Shown here piece after piece: positions 51,801-59,909 of a DNA stretch of 64,000 nucleotides (positions are counted from its first letter, which is position 1; each line of letters begins with the position of its first letter). The stretch lies in the NCBI RefSeq assembly GCF_036373705.1, contig NC_089866.1, positions 23,228,001 through 23,292,000 on the forward strand. The letters run 5' to 3'. This DNA comes from Amia ocellicauda (lineage: Eukaryota; Chordata; Actinopteri; Amiiformes; Amiidae). A program made the position numbers and the translations under genes. The notes under the pieces were generated by a model, which worked only from the letters and a program-made list of their open reading frames with translations, was not told where the DNA came from and did no database searches.

Positions 51801-54782
51801 ACTGGGGAGAGCCGCAATCCTTCAGGTTTTAAAGGTGCCTTCTATCAAAGGCTTAAGATAACATCAATCTCCATAAATAAAGCCAATAAGCAGCTCAACC
51901 ATGTAACTGCGAGCATGGTCGGAAACGAAAAGACCCTGGAGCTCTCCAGGTGTCTATGGCAAAGAGATCTGCATAGATCTGCCACTGATTTAAGTATCCG
52001 AGTGGAATAAGAAGGTGGTACTCCAGGATGAAGGTTGAAAACTATTGCATTATCTCAATGGGAACAGAAAGCATTCCTCCATCCATCCATCCATCTTCAA
52101 AACTGCTTATCCTGGTGAGGGTTATGGGGAAGCCGGAGCCGAAGCAGACAGGCATAGGGCGCAAGGCAGGAATACACCCAGGACGGGACGCCAGTCCATC
52201 GCTGGGCAAAGAAAGCATTCCTCTGGATGCCATATACAGTAGTAAACCACTTTAGCAAACACAATGGGACGTATAAAAGTATATTTTTGGGTGAAATGCA
52301 CTATTTGCTATCTAAGGGAGCTATAACCATGCAACATTGTCTCTTGATGTACAAACAGCAATGTGTTTCTGAGGAGAGAAAAGGGGTAGCTTTTATAAAT
52401 CTATCATCACAATCACCATCACCACCATAACTCTAAGGGGAGGCCATATCACAGCACAGCAAATCAATAGACCAATGGTACCATCAGGAAAAAGAAGCAG
52501 GACAGGATATCTTCATGTCACAGAAATACAGAAAACCTCCTCACCTGCACCTGCCAGAATCATTCTATCAATAAAAGTCCTTGTAATCCAACAATCTATG
52601 TAGCAAAACAAACCGTGATCAGGTAGTTCGGGCAGTATGACAAATAGAAAATGTGGAACCTTTTTTTGCGATGCAGTGTGTCACAATGTTGCAGCTGCTG
52701 CTATGAACCCTCCTTCAAAGAGTTTCTCATGTGGTTATAACAGAGGAAAACACATCTTTGTGCTTCGTTATCCTCTGAATGGGAGTTTATCAGGCTATCA
52801 CTTACATAAATACGCCTATTACTAAATCTTATGCAACCACCACCCTCTTCTTCTGTCAACCTTCTGATTGAAGAACAGCGTTGTTGTATATGTGTAGCCA
52901 TGCACATACATGTGAGATGGATTAGCTTGTCTGGAAAATGTTGCATTAATAAGAATAACAATTGAGATCTGGAACTGATGCTTTTCAGTACCCTTGCCAT
53001 ACTTATATTTCTATGCTGGGTTCTCAAACCCTTTCCCGTGAAGCACTTCAACCTCCTGTGAGACAGACCGACATAGTACAGAGCAGTGAGAGAAACACTT
53101 GTTAAAACCCGGAGTCAGAGCAGTCACTCAACACAGTCAGAAAGCGATACCACAAAATACACAGCACTAGATCTGGAGCCATTGCCGTGGCTTTGATTTA
53201 GTGGCGAAGCATCGTTATTGATCAGCAAAAGAATAGCTTTAGATGGTAGATATTTTTCTCAGCTGACTTTATGACACAAAATACCTGCAAATGGTTGGTA
53301 AATAAAATACTCATCAAAATTATTAGTTTAAATGTTAGAGCTTTACCACAATGTTCTAAAGTAACAACAATAACAGCCACATTTTAAAGAGTGTCACTTC
53401 AAAAACCAGTATTTAAATATGGAAATCCTTTTTGACCCATACAAATTCTCTCTTGTAATCTTTGTACCACACAGTCACCACTCTGTCATGTATTCATTTA
53501 TAAGCAGATCTCTTTAAAAAAAAGTGAATTCTGAAAAACCTTTATTTATGTCTGTGAGATAATCTGAATATGATGGGATTTCAGTTTAATCCAATTTTAT
53601 TTTGTTGTTCAAAATTATTAAACACCACTGGTATGTTTAAAATCCATGTATAAATATTATTCATAAATAATCAAAGGATGTTGTGTGTTTGGCCACTGAA
53701 GATGCAGTTGCGGGCAGCACTAGCCCTGTGCCAAAAATGCAGGCAGTTTTTCCCATATTTACACCGCATGATTTGTTGCAATTCAATCTTGCACTACATC
53801 CAAGAGCGCTTTGTGGTCTGCTCTGCACAAACATTATTCGTGTGATCATTGAAAGATATTAAAGAATAATTATGAGCTCTATATAACAAGCAGTCTGGCA
53901 GGACTTACCACAAGTATTAACTAGTACAGTTGTCGAATACCTTGCCCTGAAATAGGTAGGTGCAAGAAAGCAGTGTAAGTGCAAGTGTAGATCTACCTAT
54001 CCATCTTTTTACGCTGCTTTTCGTTAGATGTCATCAATAAGTTCATATTCGCATCTCTAAACCGGTTAGTCTTCAAAACATATTTTTCTATTGTGCAGAA
54101 ACAATGCCCGAAAGGGGGCATGGTGGTTTAATACGTACAGAATTGAATACCGACTGAAAACAGGAGCTGTATTCTACATGATCATACTCAATCACCAAGA
54201 AAAAAAAAGCATCTGCAGTTCCGCACACCAGATCGGGAACCCGGATCACTGGCAGAGGTCATGGTTAACAATCACCGAGACTAAGTTATTTGAATCACTC
54301 CTTCATTCATACACAGCGGCGCTGCTGCTACTAAGTCAGGGATCCATTCAATGACATCTGGATTATTTACTTTGCACAAGTCCGGCAGACTGTGCGCGCT
54401 TTCCACACGCCCGGGACCAGGAGCAGCTCCCCGTGTAGTGTGTAAATCAGGCAGAGTCGAAAACTATCACAATGCAACCAGTGAGAAAATAAGCGAGTTT
54501 GCACCCTTGCGACCGCCCGTCCCAGCGGGTGAAGCTGCCCTGTCATGCAGAGCAAAGACTACTCGAGTCCGAGGCTACAGCTGGCGGCCCGCAAGTTGCC
54601 TTGTCCGGCTTGTACCACCCAATCTCCCCAGCACAAGCGATTCTGGGACCGGGGGGGCGCAAAACGACCCCAAATGCCACCCGTCTATTAAAACGTTTAT
54701 TAATTGATAGCGGCAGATTGTTACCGTAAATGGGTCTGAGCCTCCTGTCGTTAGGGTCTTGCACATGGCCCCTCGCCGCCAT
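28600..54782 (-). CDS. naa25: N-alpha-acetyltransferase 25, NatB auxiliary subunit, complete (24 exons)
   Basis: Coding exons: 54782-54725, 49242-49157, 48855-48717, 48373-48255, 46805-46731, 46261-46154, 45775-45697, 45277-45166, 44805-44716, 44522-44350, 44058-43946, 42974-42767, 42310-42221, 42049-41869, 41594-41495, 40676-40525, 39861-39736, 38485-38242, 38066-37943, 37429-37364, 36750-36653, 35693-35583, 35390-35244 and 28722-28600. Total 2922 nt, encoding 973 residues plus TGA; the human protein is 972. All joins keep frame with GT-AG sites. NAA25 (Mdm20) is the TPR-repeat scaffold that anchors catalytic NAA20 to ribosomes in NatB, which acetylates Met-Asp/Glu/Asn/Gln N-termini. Recognisable stretches include MAARGHVQDPNDRRLRPIY at the start, KNPYYFWSVMSL, SRENKCMALYKKL, LRGPYLARLELI, KFGDKPCC, LEEGLTHSPSNAQFKLLL, LEEEALWLRIRSLTLRL, CKGDLLEVKD, LENLVFFVE and, near the end, a seven-Lys run as in the human protein. 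The first and the 23rd introns are the largest. No lesion was found. Confidence 0.97.
29297..29440. mobile_element. hAT-like short element fragment
   Basis: Begins AGGGGTGCACCGATCAATCA, with repeated CCGATC/ACCGAT words after it. This resembles the ends of abundant non-autonomous hAT-type elements in fish. A clear matching right end was not found, so the right boundary is approximate. Confidence 0.5.
29441..29566 (-). pseudogene. Pogo/Tigger-like transposase fragment
   Basis: The minus strand reads ARENGVVFLRLPSHLTHILQ followed by PLNKTVFREVKSR. This matches the conserved stretch around the last catalytic residue of the pogo/Tigger DDE superfamily, where PPH-THxLQPLD-FxPxK is usual. Here the usual Asp after PL is Asn. 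Sequence left of the hAT-like insert (29041-29290) may be more of the same gene, as the minus strand there reads like a Pro/Thr-rich tail. This is a remnant without start or end. Confidence 0.6.
32455..32591 (+). pseudogene. THAP zinc-finger domain fragment, frameshifted
   Basis: ATG at 32455 opens MPHCMAFGCTQQRGRHQKAK, with the paired Cys spacing (C-x4-C) of a THAP domain. After a break in frame, 32550-32591 reads FSFPKDRQLASQWT, the usual continuation FxFPKD...xxW. The later Cys and His ligands are not visible. THAP domains occur in host proteins and in several DNA transposons (P, Kolobok, ISL2EU), so the source is undecided. It lies antisense in a naa25 intron. Confidence 0.6.
32859..33987 (-). 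pseudogene. PIF/Harbinger transposase remnant split by an L2 insertion
   Basis: The right piece (33987 down to 33866) reads EIPNVIGAVDCSQIPIKAPS, followed after a frameshift by FVNRKSFNISNVKV. This is the first catalytic Asp region of HARBI1-like DDE transposases. The left piece (about 32940 down to 32859) reads ANIEAKFPGCPNIQNLYI, comparable to the second region (xxVxAKWPGSxHDSxIF), with the catalytic Asp not preserved. The L2 LINE lies between them. The left piece is weaker evidence than the right. Confidence 0.5.
33150..33865 (+). mobile_element. L2-type LINE, 5'-truncated, with (AAT)n tail
   Basis: The plus strand encodes, with frameshifts, LDYCNSLLAGLP, ARIQFKTLTLTYRCL and KTHLFRQYL, characteristic of the reverse transcriptase C-terminus of L2 LINEs. 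It ends with AAGTCGCCCTGGATAAGGCC and an (AAT)n tail (33822-33865), the usual fish L2 3' terminus. No open frame spans the copy, so it is inactive. Confidence 0.88.
36199..36520. mobile_element. Short non-autonomous Tc1-like element
   Basis: The left end, after TATA, reads CAGTCCCCTCATTATTGGGA. A diverged inverse (TATCGGGACAGTGAAGT on the minus strand) lies at 36496-36520. The interior is AT-rich without a transposase. It resembles the ends of a common fish Tc1 family but is only about 320 bp. It sits in the naa25 intron between 35694 and 36652. Confidence 0.55.
40861..40885. repeat. Poly(A) run of 25
   Basis: An uninterrupted A homopolymer in a naa25 intron. It could be an old retroposon tail, but no element body was recognised to its left. 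Confidence 0.9.
42405..42600 (+). mobile_element. tRNA-derived SINE with L2-like tail
   Basis: Starts with a tRNA-like segment: an A-box-like GTGTGGAGCAGTGCTTAGG and a B box GGTTCAATCCC spaced as in polymerase III promoters. A body follows, then an A-run, then the L2-like 3' tail GTAAGTTGCCCTGGATAA. This layout is that of fish tRNA-SINEs mobilised by L2 LINEs. It lies within a naa25 intron, antisense to the gene. Confidence 0.75.
43010..43850. mobile_element. Non-autonomous Tc1-like element, about 840 bp
   Basis: The left end reads ATCAGTCAGAAGTTTTGGAA and the right end is its diverged inverse (CACTAGCGGTCAATAGTTTT on the minus strand), both in TA-rich flanks. It shares interior sequence in opposite orientation with the element at 4259-4600 and carries extra interior. 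The two ORFs inside have no transposase motif. It interrupts the naa25 intron between 42975 and 43945. Confidence 0.7.
46806..48254. other. naa25 intron with an unexplained exon-like frame
   Basis: Intron 4 of naa25. It contains an (AAAT)n/(CAAT)n stretch (46818-46850) and, at 47393-47521 on the minus strand, an AG-preceded frame of 42 residues starting VNDRFSHFFSGVLINPDTFL. That frame is not part of the NAA25 protein and I do not recognise it. Nothing else was seen. Confidence 0.5.
49243..54724. other. First naa25 intron (5.5 kb)
   Basis: Bounded by the donor after 54725 and the acceptor before 49242. It contains a retroposed 130-bp repeat at 52080-52209, a decayed tandem of about 30-bp units at 50490-50610, and short unassigned ORFs (for example 49716-50021 plus and 51725-51351 minus) with no recognised domain. 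Confidence 0.8.
52080..52209 (-). mobile_element. Retroposed repeat with 14-bp target-site duplication
   Basis: A 130-bp unit is flanked by perfect direct copies of AGAAAGCATTCCTC (52066-52079 and 52210-52223), the footprint of target-primed reverse transcription. On the minus strand it ends in (GGAT)n, the expected 3' tail; on the plus strand it starts with CATCC repeats. Its body (AGGGCGCAAGGCAGGAATAC and GGACGCCAGTCCATCGC) is a very common fish interspersed repeat. The family name is not certain to me. Confidence 0.85.
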
Positions 54783-54830
54783 GATGGGGGAAATCGGAGT
54801 GCCCGGAGTGCGCATGCGCGGCGTGTCAAG
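54380..54830 (-). promoter_or_regulatory. naa25 CpG-rich promoter / 5' UTR region
   Basis: A CpG-dense block spans the first coding exon and both of its sides, in otherwise AT-rich sequence. The start codon lies in ATCATGGCGGCGAGG, which contains a YY1-type ATGGCGGC core on the sense strand. Translation-start-overlapping YY1 motifs are common in housekeeping genes. The TSS was not placed. Confidence 0.5.
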
Positions 54831-55300
54831 CCGGAAAGAGTTAAAGGGCCAGACTGTTCGTCACTGGAAGGCGATGAAGAAGCAAAGTCATTGTGCCCAT
54901 GTGTGAAGAGTGTGATAGTGGCAGAGGTTTTAATAAAAACGACACCCATGCCTTCATATTAGTCCACTCATCCCACTTACTATAATGTGACTTGATGGGC
55001 AGCGTGACAAAATAATCCGGGGTGTGTGTGGATGGGCACATTCATACAGACCGATTTTATGCGGCATTTATTTTTAAGCAAGTAAAAAAAAAGCGGGACT
55101 TTAGTGCAAGAACATAAATAAAATGACTGGACGTAAAAACTCGGTGAACTGAGTATCTTGTCCTACTGTAAATGACCATCATCTAAAGGTATATGTATTG
55201 TGTATTAATTTAGTTAATGGCTTTATTTTATCGAAAGTGACTGACAAATAGTAAAGTAATAATGCAATACTTTACTTACAACACTGCACTATGTATATAT

Positions 55301-55321
55301 ATGTGTGTGTGTGTGTGTGTG
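55301..55321. repeat. (GT)n microsatellite
   Basis: About ten GT units following a short TA run. Confidence 0.9.
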
Positions 55322-56261
55322 TTATATTGGAGTTAGACAACAAACCAGCTTATTATAATTATTTTAATGGAGCCTTTGTCTTAAATAATGAACTCAATAA
55401 TGGCTATAGTACACATGAAGATTGCAGGTTCAGATCCAGTTTAGGCCGCTTACTTGTTGTGCCCAGAGCTCCCCAGTGCCCGTGCTGAGCTGAGCCAAGT
55501 GCTGCTGGGATTTTGCTGGGTACAGATGGCAGGGGAATTGCATCAGCAGAACATAGTCGGATCATGTGTTGGAGGTACATTCTTTGCACTTCTCCACTTG
55601 CAACATAATCTATTGTCCAAGTCTCACAAGCAGTTTCTAGTGTCAGCATGGCACATTTTGAAATGGTCCCGCTAATCTAAAAGGGTGACAAAAGTTAAAG
55701 TTATATTGGAAAACGCTGCCTCATAAACTGATTGTTGTTTGCCCAAAAATCTTGCTCCCCAGGAAAAGCTTAGTAAGACGTAGTTTTAGGGATGGATTTA
55801 CTTCAGGATTATGTAAAGTTGAATTTAAACACATGCTGCTCAACCAGATGCCTTGCCACTACCTTTCACTTGAAATGTAAATGTAATTCGAAATTGTAAA
55901 GCCCTCGTGCAGTTTCCGATTTTATGAATGGAACACCAATATACAACTCTATAAAAGCATGAAGGCAAGAGCTAAATATAAAAATCAAATATGACTTACC
56001 TCCTGGGAATTCAAGGAATGGGATTGTCATGAAGCCCAGATGCATGATTTGAGGGCATGAACTGTAATGTTAGAACCCTTACATTTAAATTTAACCGCAC
56101 ATTTTTACTATATATAGAATAAAATAATAATAAAGACATTGTGAAATTGATAGTGTTGAATTAATTCACCGGAACATTTGACAGTTTAGGAGGTTTATTT
56201 TGTTTTGCTTTCACATCATTTGCCCCTTTAGTGAGTTGGGGGTGCTTGTGTACACCATATA

Positions 56262-57861
56262 CAGTGAGGGGAAAAAAGTATTTGATCCCCTACTGATTTT
56301 GTACATTTGCCCACTGACAAAGAAATGATCAGTCTATAATTTTAATGGTAGGTGTATTTTAACAGTGAGAGACAGAATAACAACAAAAAAATCCAGAAAA
56401 AACACATTTCAAAAAAGTTATAAATTGATTTGCATGTTAATGAGGGAAATAAGTATTTGACCCCTTCGACTTAGTACTTGGTGGCAAAACCCTTGTTGGC
56501 AATCACAGAGGTCAGACGTTTCTTGTAGTTGGCCACCAGGTTTGCACACATCTCAGGAGGGATTTTGTCCCACTCCTCTTTGCAGATCCTCTCCAAGTCA
56601 TTAAGGTTTCGAGGCTGACGTTTGGCAACTCGAACCTTCAGCTCCCTCCACAGATTTTCTATGGGATTAAGGTCTGGAGACTGGCTAGGCCACTCCAGGA
56701 CCTTAATGTGCTTCTTCTTGAGCCACTCCTTTGTTGCCTTGGCTGTGTGTTTTGGGTCAATGTCATGCTGGAATACCCATCCACAACCCATTTTCAATGC
56801 CCTGGCTGAGGGAAGGAGGTTCTCACCCAAGACTTGACAGTACATGGCCCTGTCCATCGTCCCTTTGATGCGGTGCAGTTGTCCTGTCACCTTAGCAGAA
56901 AAACATCCCCAAAGCATAATGTTTTCACCTCCATGTTTGACGGTGGGGATGGTATTCTTGGGGTCATAGGCAGCATTCCTCCTCCTCCAAACATGGCGAG
57001 TTGAGTTCATGCCAAAGAGCTCGATTTTGGACTCATCTGACCACAACACTTTCACCCAGTTCTCCTCTGAATCATTCAGATGTTCATTGGCAAACTTCAG
57101 ACGGGCCTGTACATGTGCTTTCTTGAGCAGGGGGACCTTGCGGGCGCTGCAGGATTTCAGTCCTTCACGGCATAGTGCGTTACCAATTGTTTTCTTGGTG
57201 ACTATGGTCCCAGCTGCCTTGAGATCATTAACATGATCCTCCCATGTAGTTCTGGGTTGAACCCTCACCGTTCTCATGATCATTGAAACTCCACGAGGTG
57301 AGATCTTGCATGGAGCCCCAGACCGAGGGAGACTGACAGTTATTTTGTGTTTCTTCCATTTGCGAATAATCGCACCAACTGTTGTCACCTTCTCACCAAG
57401 CTGTTTGGCGATGGTCTTGTAGCCCATTCCAGCCTTGTGTAGGTCTACAATCTTGTCCCTGACATCCTTGGACAGCTCTTTGGTCTTGGCCATGGTGGAG
57501 AGTTTGGAATCTGATTGATTGATTGCTTCTGTGGACAGGTGTCTTTTATACAGGTAACGAGCTGAGATTAGGAGCACTCCCTTTAAGAGAGTGCTCCTAA
57601 TCTCAGCTCGTTACCTGTATAAAAGACACGTGGGAGCCAGAAATCTTGCTGATTGATAGGGGATCAAATACTTATTTCCCTCATTAACATGCAAATCAAT
57701 TTATAACTTTTTTCAAATGCGTTTTTCTTGATTTTTTTGTTGTTATTCTGTCTCTCACTGTTAAAATACACCTACCATTAAAATTATAGACTGATCATTT
57801 CTTTGTCAGTGGGCAAACGTACAAAATCAGCAGGGGATCAAATACTTTTTTCCCCTCACTG
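56262..57861 (-). mobile_element. Tc1/mariner element, DD34E family, with intact transposase frame
   Basis: 1.6 kb with TA on both sides (56260-56261 and 57862-57863). Terminal repeats of about 200 bp (56262-56465 and about 57656-57861) each hold outer and inner copies of AAGTATTTGATCCCC (IR/DR type), the inner left copy having one change. It is the same family as 10895-12481 in opposite orientation, and the two are very similar by eye. It includes the same 38-bp perfect hairpin upstream of the gene. Confidence 0.96.
56471..57493 (-). CDS. Tc1-like transposase, 340 aa, intact frame (DD34E)
   Basis: I chose the ATG at 57493 ([20 protein letters not shown]), which fits the family start; an open frame extends upstream to 57577 but reads through the inverted repeat. 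The stop is TAA at 56471-56473. Residues in order: paired HTH DNA-binding region ([20 protein letters not shown]), basic GRPR-like linker region (LPRSGAPCK), then [17 protein letters not shown] and NPIENLW with 34 residues between the last two catalytic positions. The usual DNDPKH is DIDPKH here, an Asn-to-Ile change next to the catalytic Asp, which may weaken activity. No stops or frameshifts, unlike the sister copy. Confidence 0.95.
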   Translation of the reverse strand: MAKTKELSKDVRDKIVDLHKAGMGYKTIAKQLGEKVTTVGAIIRKWKKHKITVSLPRSGAPCKISPRGVSMIMRTVRVQPRTTWEDHVNDLKAAGTIVTKKTIGNALCREGLKSCSARKVPLLKKAHVQARLKFANEHLNDSEENWVKVLWSDESKIELFGMNSTRHVWRRRNAAYDPKNTIPTVKHGGENIMLWGCFSAKVTGQLHRIKGTMDRAMYCQVLGENLLPSARALKMGCGWVFQHDIDPKHTAKATKEWLKKKHIKVLEWPSQSPDLNPIENLWRELKVRVAKRQPRNLNDLERICKEEWDKIPPEMCANLVANYKKRLTSVIANKGFATKY

Positions 57862-59089
57862 TAGAAACCCATTTTTTTTCATCTATTTGTTTTGACAATC
57901 CTATTAGTATAATAAGCAATAGCTAAGCTTGTACACCTTCACAAATGCCCGGAGAACTTATCTAACCTTTACTGCCACATCAAAATCAAAACAAAAACTT
58001 CCAAAACAACCCTTCATTACTTCAGCAGTTCTGGCCCCTGATAAGATTTCTGGCATTTCCTTTGTGATGTTCAGGGATGTCAAGAAGATTCCAACTTTCC
58101 TGAAGCAACTTTTGAAAGATACACTGCCGATTGATCACATTTTGAATCAGAAATCTCTGGGAAAAGGTCACATTGACTTTTATGTGACTATCAAGCTGAC
58201 ATTAATCACATGGAAATGTCATTTTACAGTGTAGTCTCTCAGCCTCTTACCTGATAAAACTGAGGGCTCATGGTGGTAGAATGGTGTCATTGCAGCTGGT
58301 GTGCATATGGGCTTGGTGCTCTGCAGCAGTTACAGGACAGCAATTGTAACTGCTTAAATACTTTTGAGGATTATGCATACTTTGTTCTCACTGCCTATAT
58401 AGCACTGATGTAGCTATGTTTTGGCATACACTTTACTACCCTAAGTAGAATCTTATAGTGCAATTAGGACCTATATAGCTTTGCACTGGTATAAAATGTT
58501 TTTGTGAAACGTGTATATTTTGTGACAACTGTAATTCCTTACTGTTGTGCTGGTTTGACTTAAGATGACTATCAGTGGAAATAACCTTAACAAACCGGTT
58601 CTGTTTTTTCTTGATTGTGTGACACCAGTGCAGTGATTTTTGTTGATCTCTTTTGATCAGCATGAATTCCTTCAATTATGTGAGTGAATGTGTTGAATCT
58701 GTTTTCAAGAAATGATAATAATAACTTGGTCACTTTTATTGTTAAAATAAAAATACAATACAAAATACATTAATCACACACCATAACACCAAAGAAGAAA
58801 CCAAAAGTGGCTAAGTTAAAATGGCTGCTTGGTTAAAAAAAAAAAAAGTGTTAAATGCTAGTGAAAATGATGACATCTGAATACATATATTTTTTGAGTA
58901 ATCGTTACCAACACCTTTAAACTCTCACATTCTCCAAACAGTGCCTTTCTTTCAAGGGGAGCTGTGGGTTATTACATAATTATTCTCAATAGTGCTGTAA
59001 ATGGACACAAACAGTATTTCATTTTTAATTAAATATCTTTTAAATCTCAACATGTTGGGTCTACATTTGACTCTGGAAGTACACACTGA

Positions 59090-59644
59090 TCAGAATGCGA
59101 TCATATTTTTGGTTTCTTTCTCGTAGACATCAGGGATGTCTCCGAGAGGGGATAGTATCATCCTCACGGTACTGCAGGCATACAGCTTGTTCTCGTAGTC
59201 GATCAGCTGTTTCCAGAAGCCGCTGTTGGGTCTCACGATGGGCCGCCGAGCCCGGAGCAGGCGGTGCGCCTCCAGCAGAGTCATACTGCGGTGTTTCATC
59301 AGGTAGGCCAGGCACAGCGCCGCCGATCGGCTGACACCCGCATTGCAGTGCACCAAAGCCCGACCGCCACCCGCTTCGACCTGGCGGATCCTGTCCGCGA
59401 CACCGTCAAAATAATCGCCCAGCCGGGAGCTAGGGGAGTCGGCGACGGGCACCCTGACATACTCGACATCAGGGATGGGGGTGTTCACTACGGCTCGGGT
59501 GACATTAATGATGCAGGTGATCGCAGCGCTGGACACCAGAGCGATACTGTTGGCCGAGGAGGCATTGCTGAGGTACAGATTGTCGGTGATCTGCGCTAAA
59601 CCTGCGAGTCTTGTCGCCGCCGAGAGTCTGCGATCGTCATCCAT
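59090..59644 (-). CDS. dusp18: Dual-specificity protein phosphatase, DUSP18-like, intronless
   Basis: A single 184-residue frame (ATG at 59644, TGA at 59090). The atypical dual-specificity phosphatase domain covers most of the protein: ITDNLYLSN near residues 19-27, general-acid Asp69 in VPVADSPSSRL, and the signature HCNAGVSRSA at residues 99-108 with nucleophile Cys100 and Arg106. The motif RPNSGFWKQLI follows, and the C-terminus PDVYEKE parallels that of human DUSP18, which is also about 188 residues. DUSP18 and the closely related DUSP21 dephosphorylate phosphotyrosine and phosphothreonine and are reported near mitochondria. I call it DUSP18-like; other small members of the subgroup (DUSP14, DUSP21, DUSP28) are alternatives. 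The GC-rich coding sequence contrasts with AT-rich flanks. The single-exon form means the full coding region needs no splicing. Confidence 0.88.
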   Translation of the reverse strand: MDDDRRLSAATRLAGLAQITDNLYLSNASSANSIALVSSAAITCIINVTRAVVNTPIPDVEYVRVPVADSPSSRLGDYFDGVADRIRQVEAGGGRALVHCNAGVSRSAALCLAYLMKHRSMTLLEAHRLLRARRPIVRPNSGFWKQLIDYENKLYACSTVRMILSPLGDIPDVYEKETKNMIAF

Positions 59645-59863
59645 GGATGGAAATGACGAGTGGCATGTTGTGCAGTATTATTATTTTAGGACGACATTTG
59701 ACTTTTTCATCTTCATCCGGTGGTCCATCACGCCACAGAGACAGGCGCTCTACTGGAATAAAGAGGGACACTCTTAAAAACGAGCGCTTGTCCAGTCTAA
59801 AAACGCTTGCCACTGAATAAGATGGTATTTCTGCACAGTTGTACAGTCATAAAGTTACGTGGC

Positions 59864-59909
<46 letters not shown>

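Larger units (their letters stand above)
54783..59089. other. Interval between naa25 and the dusp gene
   Basis: Contains the naa25 upstream region, a (GT)n microsatellite (55301-55321), the Tc1 element at 56262-57861, and AT-rich sequence. I looked on the plus strand for TRAFD1, which is head to head with NAA25 in human, and found no zinc-finger exon. The 58000-59089 part is likely the 3' flank or UTR of the dusp gene. Confidence 0.6.

Noticed and set aside
55420..55470. Possible tRNA-SINE B box (GGTTCAGATCC)
   Set aside because: No convincing A box, body or tail around it, so not called a SINE.
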